Below, in pieces: positions 34,124 to 46,900 of a stretch of 64,000 nt of DNA; position 1 is the stretch's first letter, and every line of letters starts with the position of its first letter. The stretch covers positions 3,534,001-3,598,000 of the forward strand of contig JYIP02000006.1 of the NCBI GenBank assembly GCA_001051155.2. The letters run 5' to 3'. The DNA comes from Chrysoporthe austroafricana. Lineage: Eukaryota; Ascomycota; Sordariomycetes; Diaporthales; Cryphonectriaceae. The translations under genes and the position numbers were made by a program. The notes under the pieces are model-generated. The model did not search any database. It was given only the letters and a program-made list of their open reading frames with translations, and was not told the DNA's origin.

Positions 34124-35428
34124 TGGTCCTTCTATGATCTCATTTGCGGAAGAATATGATAATACCCTTACCATTTTTATTTTTATTTTTACATGACGTT
34201 GTATCTGTATTATTGGTTATTGCAGTGCTGTTGCCTCATAGGTACCTAGGCAGTCTTTAGTATTACTCAACATTTGCGTTAGCACACCGGTGGGGTGCAC
34301 TCCTCGTTGCACCTCGATCACTTCAATGGCTCCATAGCAGGCCGCATTTTCGTTGACACATCGAATGACTGCCTCAAAACGAGGCACACGGTTTATGCGG
34401 CCGCGAGAGGGCCATAATCGTATGATGCTAAAGTCGTTCTTACATGAGATCAACTCTCGCCAAGACTGATGGTGATGAGTACTTCTGAAAACTTTTCTTG
34501 GTTCCACGGCCTTTTTTTCTCGCAATATGCTCGCGATGGGAGGAACCAACTGATGTATGTGACACTTTTGTCAACGATGGTACTAGACATCTCGTTATCA
34601 CAAAAAGCTAGGGCCTCTTGCTGACCACCCTTACTAAAACCAGAATTTTGGATCCGTGCCCGGTGCTTATGATAAGCGCGACCAGTCTCTGTGTGGCCTT
34701 GGTGTATTATTTGCCTGGATAACGCCATCCGCTGTCAAGCCACGGGCTTGGCCGAGCAGGCACAGAACCCACTCGGCATGTCAGACGCATGCACTAGGTA
34801 TGCGGCCTTAAAGGTAGCTCAGGCAGGGTCTCCACCACAGCGCCAAAGTTCCCTTCACAGATATTAGGTCATGTTCGATGGCGACAAATGTAAGTTTTGC
34901 AGGAGTGTTTCCCATGTACACTTGCGAGGGCTAGAAAGGGATGTCCCGACGGACAAGAATTTTGGCACACCGTAATAATGGTGGAGGGACTAGCGCGATA
35001 TGAATTTCTCGGGCAATGAAAGCTTAGCCAAGCAACTGTGAGATTGATCACTTATTTTCTTTTCTTTTCTTTTTTTCTTTTGTATGTGTGTGTATGTGTG
35101 TGTTGCTTTTTCCTTGGTCTTCTTCGAGATAATGTATGCGCCTCAAATGCTTCAAATTTCACCTCTGACCACGACTAAATTGACATTAACAACAACAGCA
35201 TACACTGAATGTGCAATTTCGTAATAATAAACTCCATACAGATCAATCCTCTATTATTTCTCTCTACCATACTCGTTCTTTCACTGCACTTGGTAATTTT
35301 AAGTTCTGGGCTACACGGCCACATCTTACCTGATATGATCATTCCTGAATCCATCGCGCTATGAATATTTCCGATTGGCATGCTTTGATGCCCGGAAACA
35401 AGCATTCTGACACCTTTTATGATCGTGC
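34124..35428. other. Intergenic 3' space with simple-sequence tract
   Basis: This space lies between the convergent 3' ends of the SDR and the MFS gene. It contains a T/C-rich tract followed by a TG microsatellite at about 35053-35104. No gene is supported. Confidence 0.5.
35053..35104. repeat. Pyrimidine tract plus TG microsatellite
   Basis: Repeated CTTTT units are followed by alternating TG/TATG units. This is simple sequence without further meaning assigned. Confidence 0.8.
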
Positions 35429-37371
35429 TTACGCAGCAGGAACGGCACCTCCAGCCGACCCACTAGGAAGCCTTGACCATGGACAGAAAAAGCTTAAGAT
35501 GAATGCCACCCCTGACAAGGCGATTGCGATCGCGAAGGTGGCCTTGATACCCTCCATGTATGCAAGAAGAATGCCATGTAGCTGATCCGCGGGAAAGGCT
35601 GTTCGAAGCTGCGTGGCACCTGTCGCGACAACCAGTGCAGGATCCACACCAGGCGCGTATGTAGCCAGAGTCGCGGTCATTCTGTTGACGAACGCTGACT
35701 GTGCAGCAGAGACGCTGAATGCTCCCCCGACGACTTGGAAGACTAATTATGTCTGTCAGCTTTTCCACTTGATGTACGAAAATGAGAGAGGGTACGTACA
35801 GAACAAAGTAGCCGTGGCGGTTGAAACATCACTGGCTGCGATGTGCGCTTGAGCAATGTTGAGGCCATTCTGGAACGGAAAGGCGATCGCGACGCCGAGA
35901 AGAATTTGATAACCGATCCACTTTCCGGCAGGCGTGTCGATGTTCAAAGTGTAGAGCAAGCCGCATCCAACCGTGGTGATGGCTGCTCCACCAACCATGA
36001 ATGGGGTAGCAAGCCGGGTTGAGGTAACTATCATGCCACCTAGCAACATAGCCAGACAACCGGCGATGACGAGGGCCAGGTTGTCCACACCAGACTGGAT
36101 GGCGCCAACGCCCTTGATACTCTGGAAATAGATCGGCAAGTAGTAGAGCAGCAGGAAGTAACAGCCAGAATAGAAGAATTGAAACGCGCTTGGAGCCCAC
36201 AGCGCGCGCTGTCCCAGCAATCGCCGCGGCAGCATAGCGTAGTCACCCTGGAAATAGTCCCATACAGCCAGAGCGACTAGGATGACGAAAGCACCAACGA
36301 GCAGGCCAATGACCACTGTGGCGTGTCGCAATTAGTATGTTTTCCTAGCACAAAGAGAAGAAGAAGAATAAGAAAGATTACAACGCATCACGTTAAGGTA
36401 CGGAGGTACGGAGAAGAGTAATGTAGTGAATGACTTACCGCTGCTGTTCCAGGCGTAGGCCTGTCCTCCATACTGAACTGCCAGGATGTAGCTTATAATA
36501 CCACCCATAGCAAGGGCAATGCCGATGAGGTCCAGTTGCCGGATCTTCTCTGTAAAACTGGCCTGCACTACTTTCGCCATGCTTGGTGTGCGGAAGAAGA
36601 GCATGATCAGACTCAGCGAGAAACCGCCCAGAGGCAGGTTGATATAGAAACACCATCTCCAGGTGACACGCTCACTGAAGGCACCACCAATGATCGGTCC
36701 AAGGATGGCAGCTATCGTGTACGAGAAACCCATCAACCCCATGAGCATGGGTCGGTTCTTAGGCTCGGCACAGAAGGCGAAGATGACAGTCCCGCCGGTG
36801 GTAACGCCAGCGCCTCCCAGCGCTGCAATCGCGCGGCCAGCGATGAGAGCATTGGAGTTCGGTGCCACGCCACAAATGAGACTGCCGACCTCGAACAGCA
36901 AAACGCTCGTCATGAATGTGAGCTTCAGGGGGAAGAATTTGTAGGCCTTGCCCCACGAAGATTGGAAACCTCCATAGCACATGAAGTAGGCGGATCCATA
37001 CCAAGATACTTGGCTAAGACCATGAAACTCGTCTGTTATCTTGGGAATTGCTGTACCGACAATAGTCTGTCTTATGTTAATGGAGGCTGGGACTCGAGTG
37101 CAAGAGCATGGCCACGTACTTGATCCAGAGATGTCAAAAAGACAGTTAACATGACGGCCCCGACGAGGGTGATCAATCGTAGCCCGTGTGGATACTCGTC
37201 GGTGCTTGGCTTCTCATCCGCAACCGCCCCATTCTCACTGTCGTCGGCTTTCGCTTCCTTCTCTTGGGGCGTGTGAGGAACTTCCAAATCGGCAGTGCCC
37301 TTCTCAGTGCCCGCTGTGTGCGGTCTATCCTCTGTATGCATCATGTCCGATGCCGTACCGTCTGTAGACAT
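35429..37371 (-). CDS. MFS transporter, DHA2-type drug:H+ antiporter (14 TM)
   Basis: Four exons on the minus strand: 37371-37120, 37066-36439, 36315-35800 and 35742-35429, giving 569 residues. A hydrophilic acidic N-terminal tail of ~65 residues precedes the first membrane helix. Family motifs are visible: LDQTIVGTAIPKI at the end of helix 1 (DHA2 signature), GRAIAALGGAG (motif B region), and the antiporter-type LGPIIGGAFSERVTWRWCFYINLP after helix 5. Around 14 hydrophobic segments can be counted. It belongs to the aflatoxin AflT-like efflux pumps common in polyketide clusters and should sit in the plasma membrane. Self-protection or export of the cluster product is inferred. It is convergent with the SDR, and its promoter faces the gene-poor region. 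Confidence 0.9.
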
Positions 37372-40300
37372 GTTCTTGTGTGTTTTGGAGGCCTAGTATC
37401 GAGGTAGGGGTGTATTCGTGGACTGCGCTGTGGCGCTGGAAACCGTCGCGCGGCCCCGGGGTGCGGTTGAAGTGGTGACACCAAAGAAACAGATCGGTCT
37501 TGCTATGATTGACAGCCGACACCAAACGAATTGTCACCAGGAAGGAGGAGTTCAGGACTGGTGGGTTCTAATGAGGTTTAGTGGTCGATGGGGTATTCGA
37601 GAGAACAGGAGTAGAGGGCGAAGGCGGGTGCTGCGGTGACGTGCTTCAATTAAGGACAGAAACGAATTAGCCTCTGTTTCTAGCAAGGCTACAGTCGAGC
37701 TATTCTGTCCTCAAGTATCCGGGCTGGCTTCACGAATGCGCATCTATGATCTCTCGCAAATTGAGCCGATTGATTGATCAGCAAACCTTGGCTTGACGTG
37801 AGGCGCGACGCAAACAAAGAGGGATCGTCCACTTCTTCACAGTGAACGGCCAAATAGAAGCTCCGTTGACTTTCATTCTTCGCAGACGACCGCCGAGACA
37901 TTCAGTCTGAAAGTCGCATGCAGCTTCCCTCTTTCGTATAAACCCCTGCTCTTTGTGTCACAGTTTAATTCGGCTACATATCAACTGAACGAAACGCGGT
38001 TAGTCGCCCGGCAGTCCCGCTGTCAACGATCCTATAGCAGGCAGAGATCCACCATGCTCCCGTTGTTGGCGTCACATTTGCTAGCCACCCGCACACGTGC
38101 CCACGTGGTGCCACAGGCCGGCCCGGAGGAGCTCCCGCCACGGCTCGTAAAATACGCTCGAGCTGTCTACCCTCCCTTGAAATATACAGATCGTATCTTT
38201 GGCTACTATTTGTCTTCCCCTGTCCGGCTAAGGGGTGCGAAGTACGGACGCACACTTGATCCTATCCATCCTGCCGGTTCTTTCAGGATCCAACTCCAGC
38301 ACGTGGCTCCGTCGAGGGCCCTGGACAACTTACTACAGTAGGCATGGCATGCGCCCTGATGGTTGCGATAGGCCCAGCAGGGTCCGCATGCAGGATGAGA
38401 AGCCAAAACAGGTCCCCGCGCGGCTCCGGGGGCACTATACCTAGGGAAAGCCTACCAAATTGGGCATCGAGATCATCCAGGACGACATGTGCAACTCTTC
38501 TGTGCGCCCTGCTCCCTCATCCAGGCTAAGGAACCAAACATAGGAACCTCAGATCTCGAATGACTGCAGTGATGCCTTGACCGCACTGGCCACCTTTGTG
38601 GAGCTGTGCAATAGGGGAGGGGGCACAGCTAGGTCGAGATCTCACCGTGCGGCGATATGACATAACTAAATAGATTGTACGCATCGAGGCATGATCGGCG
38701 TCCCCCGTCCGCACCATGGTACACAACTCAGCATGTCTCGGCTACCGGGCACGAGTATTTACTAATCGTGACCTCTTTACGAAACATGCAATACAGGCAT
38801 AGAAGTAATTATCCCACAAGCCCTCTGATGATAGTTTCTTAGTGGATCATGACAATACCGCAATGGGAAGTGCACAGCCTCATCATCTAGGCTAGGCATA
38901 TGTGATGCAATCAGCAAACACGCGTTTAAGAGATGAACACTGGACGGCTCATTCGATGGTTGAATCTGACTGTGGCAGGGTTCCGATGCTTAGGGGACTT
39001 TTACTGGCTGCTGACTGCATATTGCTCACGCCGCCTCGCCGAACGGATGACTCGTGGCTGGAAGTTCCGGAGCCGAGAAGGACCATACTTATCAGCGAGC
39101 CAAGCTGTCGGACGCATGATATGACCAGATACAGTAGTGGTCGAGCCTAGTGAAACTTGCTTACCACGAGGAGGCGTCCCAACGTGCGCGAGACAGTAAG
39201 GCTCCTCCCGCTCTGACAAGATTGGTGGCACCGTTGAGAAAGCAGTGATCCGGCTCGGCCACGCTCATCAAGCTTTAATGACTCGAGAACTCGTGTCGGG
39301 AAGCTTCCTACCGTTCTTCAGCTCAGATACTTAGCCTTTCCCCTGTCAGCCTGATCATGCTTACCTTTCTGGTGGGAAGGCTGCCATGATCCAACGGATC
39401 TACTCTCGGACTGTCATTGGCGTGCGGCCGTGCTGATATTCCTGTGCTTCGTCAGACTCGATCGTCATGGTCAAGGCCTAGGCGAACAGCCGCCAGGAGC
39501 CGCCAAGAGCCGACCGTTAACGGTCCAGTAGAAAGGCTTCTACTTTAAACAGCTGAAGACATTGTCAACTTTGGAGGGACGATCGCCGCGCTAGCTAGCG
39601 TATCTGAAGAAGGTTTACTTCAGTCAAGGACACACCGAGAACCTCAGCGCGCCTGAATATGTAGACGGGACTGATATTCTTTGCTGCTGAAAACCCTGCC
39701 CATCGAGATAGATGCCGTCGCACCCGCGAGCGAATGACAGCGGTCCTGCCATCTCCCGCTAGGCCCAATTTCTAGCCTCATTTGGGTTCAAATTACCTAT
39801 TTTTGATCTGATAAATCTAGAGGGAATTCTTGTGATTAGCTGCTGTGATTGATAAGTGACATAGACTTAGACGCGAGCTGGATTGTAAAGAAGACACGCA
39901 GTGAAGGCAAAAGTCGAAGATCAGATTCAAATATAATAAAATTTAATGTCCATATATTATAGCTTTTGACCGCCCAAAGATAAGTAAGATGTAGAAAAAT
40001 CGACATATTAGGTGATAGAAGTGTTACAAGGAAAGTCTATCACACAATCCAGAAGCGTATTTCAGCATGTTCAAGTGCCTTACTGTGCAAACAATGATGT
40101 TCCAAAACTATCTGAAATAGCTGAGATGTATACCTCAAAACCTGTAAGAGATTCACAAATAATAAAGGCAACTTTGACATAGGATATTTTGGTTTCAGTT
40201 TCAAGAGCGTCGCTGGCTTTGCTTCCGGACTTCGCAGACACAGTCGTTTTACTTTCCTTCGTTGATAATTTAATCACCCTTTTCAGTTTCTAAGTATATG

Positions 40301-42319
40301 ATGAAGACTTAATTGTATGTCAAGATTATATTTGTATTTATAGACTGCCCTATTGGATCTTTCTGGAAGTCTACGTTTCACCTACATATTTAAATAGTTT
40401 TCTTTATAAGAAAGCAGGGGACTTCTTTGTGAATAAAAGATTCCTATGATTGATTTAGTATTTTAGTACATGCGTAGTATAGTAGCAAAAGTCGTATTCA
40501 GATACGCCGAACTTCTGCAGTATTCTCCATAGGTTATCTCTCTACGTAATTAAGTCCAAGCACAAAGCTCAAGTGATCGGCTGAGACTCACCTGCGCAAC
40601 TCTAGACCTCTCATTCAAGCGACTTGAGTGAGCATTACTAACTTCAAGGAACTTTTCATTATCGATGTTGAGAGAGGGACTTCGCTCAGTTTTAGCAGCG
40701 CGGTTGAGATTGAGTATGGTCGCTTGAATGTCCTCGAGCCAGGCCCCTAGAGTTCAACATGACATGTGTAAGATTGTCTCTGTGTCGTTACCTGTATATA
40801 TCTGAATCAAAGGCAACCACATCTCGAGACAAGGAAGCGCATGAGCGGCTAGCTTTCTCTACGGTTCAGAGAAATAGCCGTTGAGGCCAGCTGGGCTACG
40901 TCAGTCTATCCTACAAGTCAGCCTCGAGATTATATGAGAGAGCTGTAGCTGTATTCAGCTAGTTCCTAGTCGCATTTGAGTTACAAAATTGTGGAAGGGG
41001 ATGAATAGTATAGCGAATAGATAGTTTAGAAGGGATAGTGAAACGCTGGATCTGTTGTCGAGTCAACGATGAGCGAAGACCCCCTTCTCTCAAGGCAATG
41101 TCGTGTGTGAGACTGACAACGCAGCAACATAGACCAATATCATCACTAGTCAGCTGAGAGTTGTCACTCCTTTCAAGCTGTGTACAGGTTATGAGCTCGG
41201 TGCCGGACACATATAGACCTCATGGCAGGTTGAAGAACGACTCACCAGAGCACCCGCTATAGAAGAGATGATAATGAAGCAGCGGCTTCGAAATTGAATT
41301 TTGGAGTAGCAAATGGCCACGTATTTACATCAACCGCTCATCATGTCTCAGTATCCACGAGAGTTATGATAACCTTTCACTAATATCACACTCGGACAAG
41401 GTACACAGTCTACGACAACAATTTGTTTGTTAAAATCACCAGAAGAGGGGAATAGCTTCCAGCAGCATATAATCATCTGGATCATGTATCGTTGCTACAC
41501 CGTTTAATTTCAAGTTGATAAGAAACATGAGTCTTCCCCAAATTGGTCTGTTTGTTTGTTTTAGTACTGAATAATAGGTTCTATCGTTCCCAGGCCATTG
41601 AATCTTTTCAAAGCGACATACACTGTTGAGAAAAGTAGAGGCAATGATTTTTGGTATTTAGTATATTTGTCATGCATTGAAATTGTTGTGTACGTCGATG
41701 CATGCGATTTGAAATATTGTATCAAGTTCAGGTTCTTCTACGAGACTTCTGACAACTGTGAGCTTTCCCGCCGGAAAGCTATCTTGAGAGTCACTCAGCT
41801 ATAGTTCACTGAGACTAATTCATATCTCCTCCATGCATAGACCTGATGGAACCTTTACTATTGTTAGTCATGTCACTTTGTTCTTGACATGGCTTGCTGG
41901 GCCTTCGCCAAATCTGCATCGGAGATGTCGGTGCGAAATCCGTGCGATGAAAGTTAGTTGTTCCATGTTCAAGTCGTCAATAAGTTTTGTATATTTTAAT
42001 TCAGTCCACAATTTCAATCTCTTCAGAGCAGGTTATGCTCAAAATCGCTTTTTATTAAAAACGGACGTTCTGGCAGGATGATAATGCTATAAGCCCTGAG
42101 GTCCTTACTCCATCATGAATGCGTTCTGCTTTCGCTTGCATCATTACACACGAGAAAGACAGCGCTCTCTCTATATATATATGCACTCTGATTCTGAATA
42201 GGTAAGATTCAGTCCATGTTGGAACCTGTGAACCCATTATCCACATTGAACAAGGCTACAGTACATTCACCGTCCCAAGCCGTCCCGTCCACGACCCACA
42301 TGGCCTACTCTGCCGGTCC
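37372..42319. other. Gene-poor, partly AT-rich stretch splitting the cluster
   Basis: Nearly 5 kb without a convincing gene lies between the MFS pump and the alpha/beta-barrel gene. The section from about 39.8 to 42.2 kb is visibly AT-rich, with runs such as ATATAATAAAATTTAATG and a CT/AT dinucleotide stretch near 42165-42185. A CACGTG pair is near 38094-38108. No transposase or reverse-transcriptase remnant could be read. It could be a decayed mobile element or simply spacer. Confidence 0.5.
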
Positions 42320-42697
42320 TCATCGGTAAGTCTCATAGATCTTGTCGACAATGACAGAAACGGACCTGTTCCTGTCGGGCATGAGAGGGTGGTCGAAGGC
42401 CTTCAAGTGCTCCGGTTCGTGAGTCATGCTCAGGAACTTGGTGGCGTGCTCCTTGCTCTCAAACTCCATGAGCACGACAGCGTCGTACGGGAAGTCTTCC
42501 TGCTTGCCGCTATGCAGGACCAACTCCTTGTCACCCTCTTCAGAGCGCTTGAGGTATATGCGCTTGTGCGAGATGGGGAAGTGCTCGCCACCAATGGCCT
42601 TCAAGATCGGGATCTCATTCTTCTCAAAATACTCTTGCCATGCCTTTGGGCTGGCTTCCGGCTTGCGGTAGAGATGGACAAGACCGATGTAAGTCAT
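42320..42697 (-). CDS. Small dimeric alpha/beta-barrel (EthD/DUF1330-like) protein
   Basis: A 125-residue protein from the ATG at 42697; an in-frame ATG at 42715 would add six residues. A plausible leader intron (GTCAGT ... GTCGCAG) ends exactly at the 42697 ATG, which favours it. The pattern of strands and helices (TYIGLVHLYRKP, IPILKAIGGEHF, DAVVLMEFESKEHATKFL, VSVIVDKIY) is that of the ferredoxin-like dimeric alpha/beta barrel, the fold of EthD, DUF1330 and stress-responsive barrel proteins. Members of this fold include cyclases, decarboxylases and monooxygenases that work on polyketides without cofactors. It is divergent from the highly reducing PKS, with which it shares a 1.27-kb promoter. 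A role in the pathway is plausible but unproven, and the family assignment is tentative. Confidence 0.7.
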   Translation of the reverse strand: MTYIGLVHLYRKPEASPKAWQEYFEKNEIPILKAIGGEHFPISHKRIYLKRSEEGDKELVLHSGKQEDFPYDAVVLMEFESKEHATKFLSMTHEPEHLKAFDHPLMPDRNRSVSVIVDKIYETYR

Positions 42698-43971
42698 CTG
42701 CGACACCATTAGCATTAATGCAACGAGGTTTGTCCTGTCATTACTGACCTTGTTTGAGTTTTAGGGCTATTCTGTCTGTGCGAGAAGTGGATGGCGATGA
42801 AAAGTTTCGTGAGGCATAGTCCGTTGCTTGATGCCAGTAAGTCTTATACTCACATCAGCAACCTGGCATCAATGATTGTGTGGAGCTGTGTGAACAAGGA
42901 AGACAAATGGCCATTTTGCAGCTGAACAGAAACTCCGACAAGGTGCAGATATCCCGTGGATGACTGCTAAAGTCGAAATGCCATAGTGAAGGATCAGGTA
43001 GGAGTGTGGAAGGAGGTGGAATTACATCGTGATCAATGTCACTGCCTCTATCTGCACAGCCCCCTGAATCCCATGCCTTGCCGGGTTAGGGTTGAATTCA
43101 AGGACACGGCATATCTCTCAAAACACCGAGGAGCATCAAGCCTCCACAACATCTCGCCACGACATCTGACCATCAGCCCCAGAGCTATCAGGGCCGCTCA
43201 GCTCGAGACTGCGCTTCTAACGACTCAACAGCGATGCATCGGACGAAGTGGAGTTAGCGGGTCTAAGGGGTCAGCAGCCAAGCGATTGGTGCGAAAGCGC
43301 AAGGCGCGACGATGACACGGAGTTTGTCCGTGCTCACTAAACAGATAGTCCGACGGTCAAGATATCGAATCCTGCCTATCCACTTACCTCTCAGCAACAC
43401 TCTTCACTAGCATCAGCCAGGCCGTTATAGGATATCGGACTAACTGAGGGCACAATGCTGATGAGAGGCACGCTGCAGCTGCCTCTCAGCAGCTGCATCT
43501 AGATCCTCCCACGCCATGACTCTAAAGTCCACACAGCCGCACGGCATCCGGCCCATCTCAAACTGGACCTTATGTCTGCACGCGACACGTACGGCTCCGT
43601 TTCGGACTTGGCTGACAATTTGGTTGGCCCGGCAAGTCAGTCCGCCGCGAGCCTCGTCTACAAGGCAGCGCACGTCAGACCAATGGACTTACCGTGATGG
43701 ACAGATAAGGTTCATAGCACTAGGCTGGCGAGACCAATATCTCATACGACGTGGCTCGTAGTACTTCTCGAGATGAGGCCAAGTCGACAGTCTCGGCCCT
43801 CAAAAGATTTTCAGTTAGTCTGAGACGGGTCAAAGTGAAGAAGCCTGACAATCTTGTCTTCATCCACCTGCGGCTCAATGTGCATTGGATTTGGTCTTCA
43901 TCCTCAACGTGGATCAGATCTTGTTATCATTGTCTTCTTCTCCTCGTGGTTGACAGATCGAACCGCTCGCC
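42698..43971. promoter_or_regulatory. Divergent promoter region, alpha/beta-barrel gene / highly reducing PKS
   Basis: This 1.27-kb gene-free space holds both promoters. The 5' leader intron of the barrel gene probably occupies about 42698-42750. No specific operator was recognised. Confidence 0.45.
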
Positions 43972-46900
43972 ATGGACTCCAACGTACCGATCGCCGTTAT
44001 TGGCATGAGTTGTCGTTTCGCTGGAGGTGTTAAGAATCCTGAGGACCTGTGGCAGCTCTGCGCCGATGGCCGGACGGCATGGAGCGAGATTCCCGCTTCG
44101 CGGTTCAACATTGATGGTGTCTCCCATCCGAATGCTCAGAAGATCAACACGGTATGCTACGAGAATAAATGGCTTCTGTTGGCTAGCTGCAAACTGACAT
44201 TCATAGACAAATGTGATCGGAGGCCACTTTCTCGAGGATGATATAGCCGCGTTTGACGCTGGCTTCTTTAATCTCACCGCAGAGGCTGCTAAGGTTAGTG
44301 AAATCCTGGTTGATGTTCACTTCAAGCTGCCATTCTGACAGTAGAATAAAGGTCCTAGACCCGCAGTTCAGACTGCAGCTAGAATCTACGTATGAGGCGT
44401 TAGAAAATGGTACGTCAAACCGTTCCTCAAGTGCAATGTTGCGTGGTACAACAGAAAGCTGACTTGAAGTCCTATGTTCTAGCTGGCATCACAATACAAG
44501 AAGTGGCTGGATCTAACACATCGGTGTTTGCCGGCTCCTTCTTCAGAGATTACAGCGATGCGCATGCACGAGACCCCGAGACGCTGCCACGATTCCTATT
44601 ACTTGGTGTTGGCGCGGCTATGGCATCAAACCGACTGTCGCATTTCTATGACCTAAGAGGCGCCAGCATGACGCTGGACACCGGATGCTCGACCACGCTG
44701 ACAGCCCTGCATCAGGCATGCCAATCCCTGCGAACTGGCGAGTCCGATATGTCGGTTGTTGGAGGTGCCAACGTGTTACTCAACCCAGACAATTTTGAGA
44801 TAATGTCGAGCGTGGGCTTCCTTGGTCCTACAGGGCGTAGTTTCGCATTTGATAGCCGCGCAGAGGGCTATGGCCGTGGAGAAGGCAGTGCCACCGTGGT
44901 CATCAAGCGGCTAGACGATGCAATTCGCGACGGCGACCCCATTCGCGCCGTCATTCGTGCCTCTGGTGTCAACCAGGACGGAAAGACCGAAACCATCACC
45001 ACACCCAGTCAAGCCGCGCAGGAGCAGCTGATACGCGCATGCTACAAGAAGGCTCGTCTTGATCCGGGTCACACCGACTACTTCGAGGCGCACGGCACAG
45101 GAACGCCGACCGGCGACCCTATTGAGGCAAGAGCCATCTCCTCGGCATTCAAAGAACGGCGGCAGCATGGGCAGCCCGTCCGGCTGGGCTCTGTCAAGAC
45201 GAACGTGGGTCACACGGAGACGGCAAGCGGCCTAGCGAGCATTATCAAGGCGACGTTGATGCTTGAAAAGGGGCTGATCCCACCTATAGCCGGCTTTGAG
45301 AAGCCAAGCGAGAAGATCGATCTTGATGCACTGCATCTAGATGTGCCTCGTAAGCTGGAAGCCTGGCCAAAGGAGTCTGGTTACCAGCGTGCATCCATCA
45401 ACAACTTTGGCTACGGCGGTACAAATGCGCACGTCATTATGGAAAGCTACGATTCTTTCCTTAAGACACGGGTGCCGAATGGTCACGCCTCCAGCGGTGT
45501 CAATGGCCATACAAGCGCCAATGGCACCGGCAATGGCATCTCCAATGGCATCAGCAATGGCGTCGCCGATGGACACGCCAATGGTCATACCAACGGCCAC
45601 ACGAATGGATTGACCAATGGTACAAATAGCGTGAGTGCGCAAGCACCAGAGGATTTCGCACGCCTTGTCATGCTTTCAGCCAAAGACGAGCAAGCATGTC
45701 AAACTATGATATCCAACCTGGCTGGATATGTGTCGTCGAAATCCACTGGTGACGAAGAGAAAGATTCTGCTCTCTTCGCTAGCCTAGCATACACCCTCTC
45801 TCAACGTCGCTCACTCTTTTCGTGGGTCGCCGCAACATCTGCACACAATCTTGCGGATCTTTCTAAAGCTCTAACAACGCCGAGGATGAAACCGGCCCGA
45901 CGGGAAGAGACCATACCGCGGCTCGGTTTCGTGTTCACGGGACAGGGTGCACAATGGTTCGCCATGGGTCGTGAGCTCATCGAGGCTTATCCGGTCTTCA
46001 AGGACACTATCCTCGAGGCCGAGGGTTACTTGAAGGGCTTAGGCGCCAAGTGGTCATTGCTGGACGAGCTGATGCAGGACGAGGCTACCAGTCGTGTCAA
46101 TGACACCGAACTCAGCACCCCACTTTGCGTTGCGCTGCAGGTTGCGCTGATGCGCCTGCTTCTTAACTGGGGTATCTCACCCGTCGCCGTCACAAGTCAC
46201 TCAAGCGGCGAGATCGCAGCCGCATGCGCCGTTGGTGCCATTAGCTTGCACTCTACGATGGCTATCGTCCTGTCGCGCGGTGAGCTTGCGGGTGCCTTGA
46301 CAAAGTTTGTGGACGGCCCATCCAAGGGCGGCATGATGGCCGTCGGCATAGGCGCCGAAGAGTCCGAGAAATACCTTGCGCGTGTGACTGCTGGGCGGGT
46401 GGTGATAGCCTGCTTGAACAGTCCTGTGAGCACGACGATCTCGGGCGACGTCACGGGTCTGATCGAGCTGGAAGATATGCTCAAAGCCGATAACATCTTT
46501 GCACGGCGCCTCAAGGTAGATGCAGCCTGGCATTCCCACCATGTCCAGGTCATTGCCAAGCCTTACCGTCAGTATTTGGAAAAGTATATGAAGCCTCTCG
46601 ACGGCGACTTGAACGAGATGGTGTTCTCCTCCCCAACTACTGGCAAGCGCATGAGCTCGTTTGCCGAACTTGGGAGGCCGCAGCACTGGGTCGACAGCTT
46701 GGTAAGCCCTGTGCAATTTATTGAGGCCTTCCGCAACATGTGCTTTGAGGAGGACGGCACAGCTCTTATCGACGCTGTCGTTGAGGTCGGCCCGCATGGC
46801 GCGCTATCTGGTCCCATCAACAACATTGTGGACATGGTGCCAGAGTTCGCTGGCGACAACAAGGTGTCGTACAATACTTGTTTGATTCGCAAGAACAATG

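Noticed and set aside
40080..40277. Minus-strand 65-codon frame in the AT-rich gap
   Set aside because: It has no ATG start and no family or promoter support.
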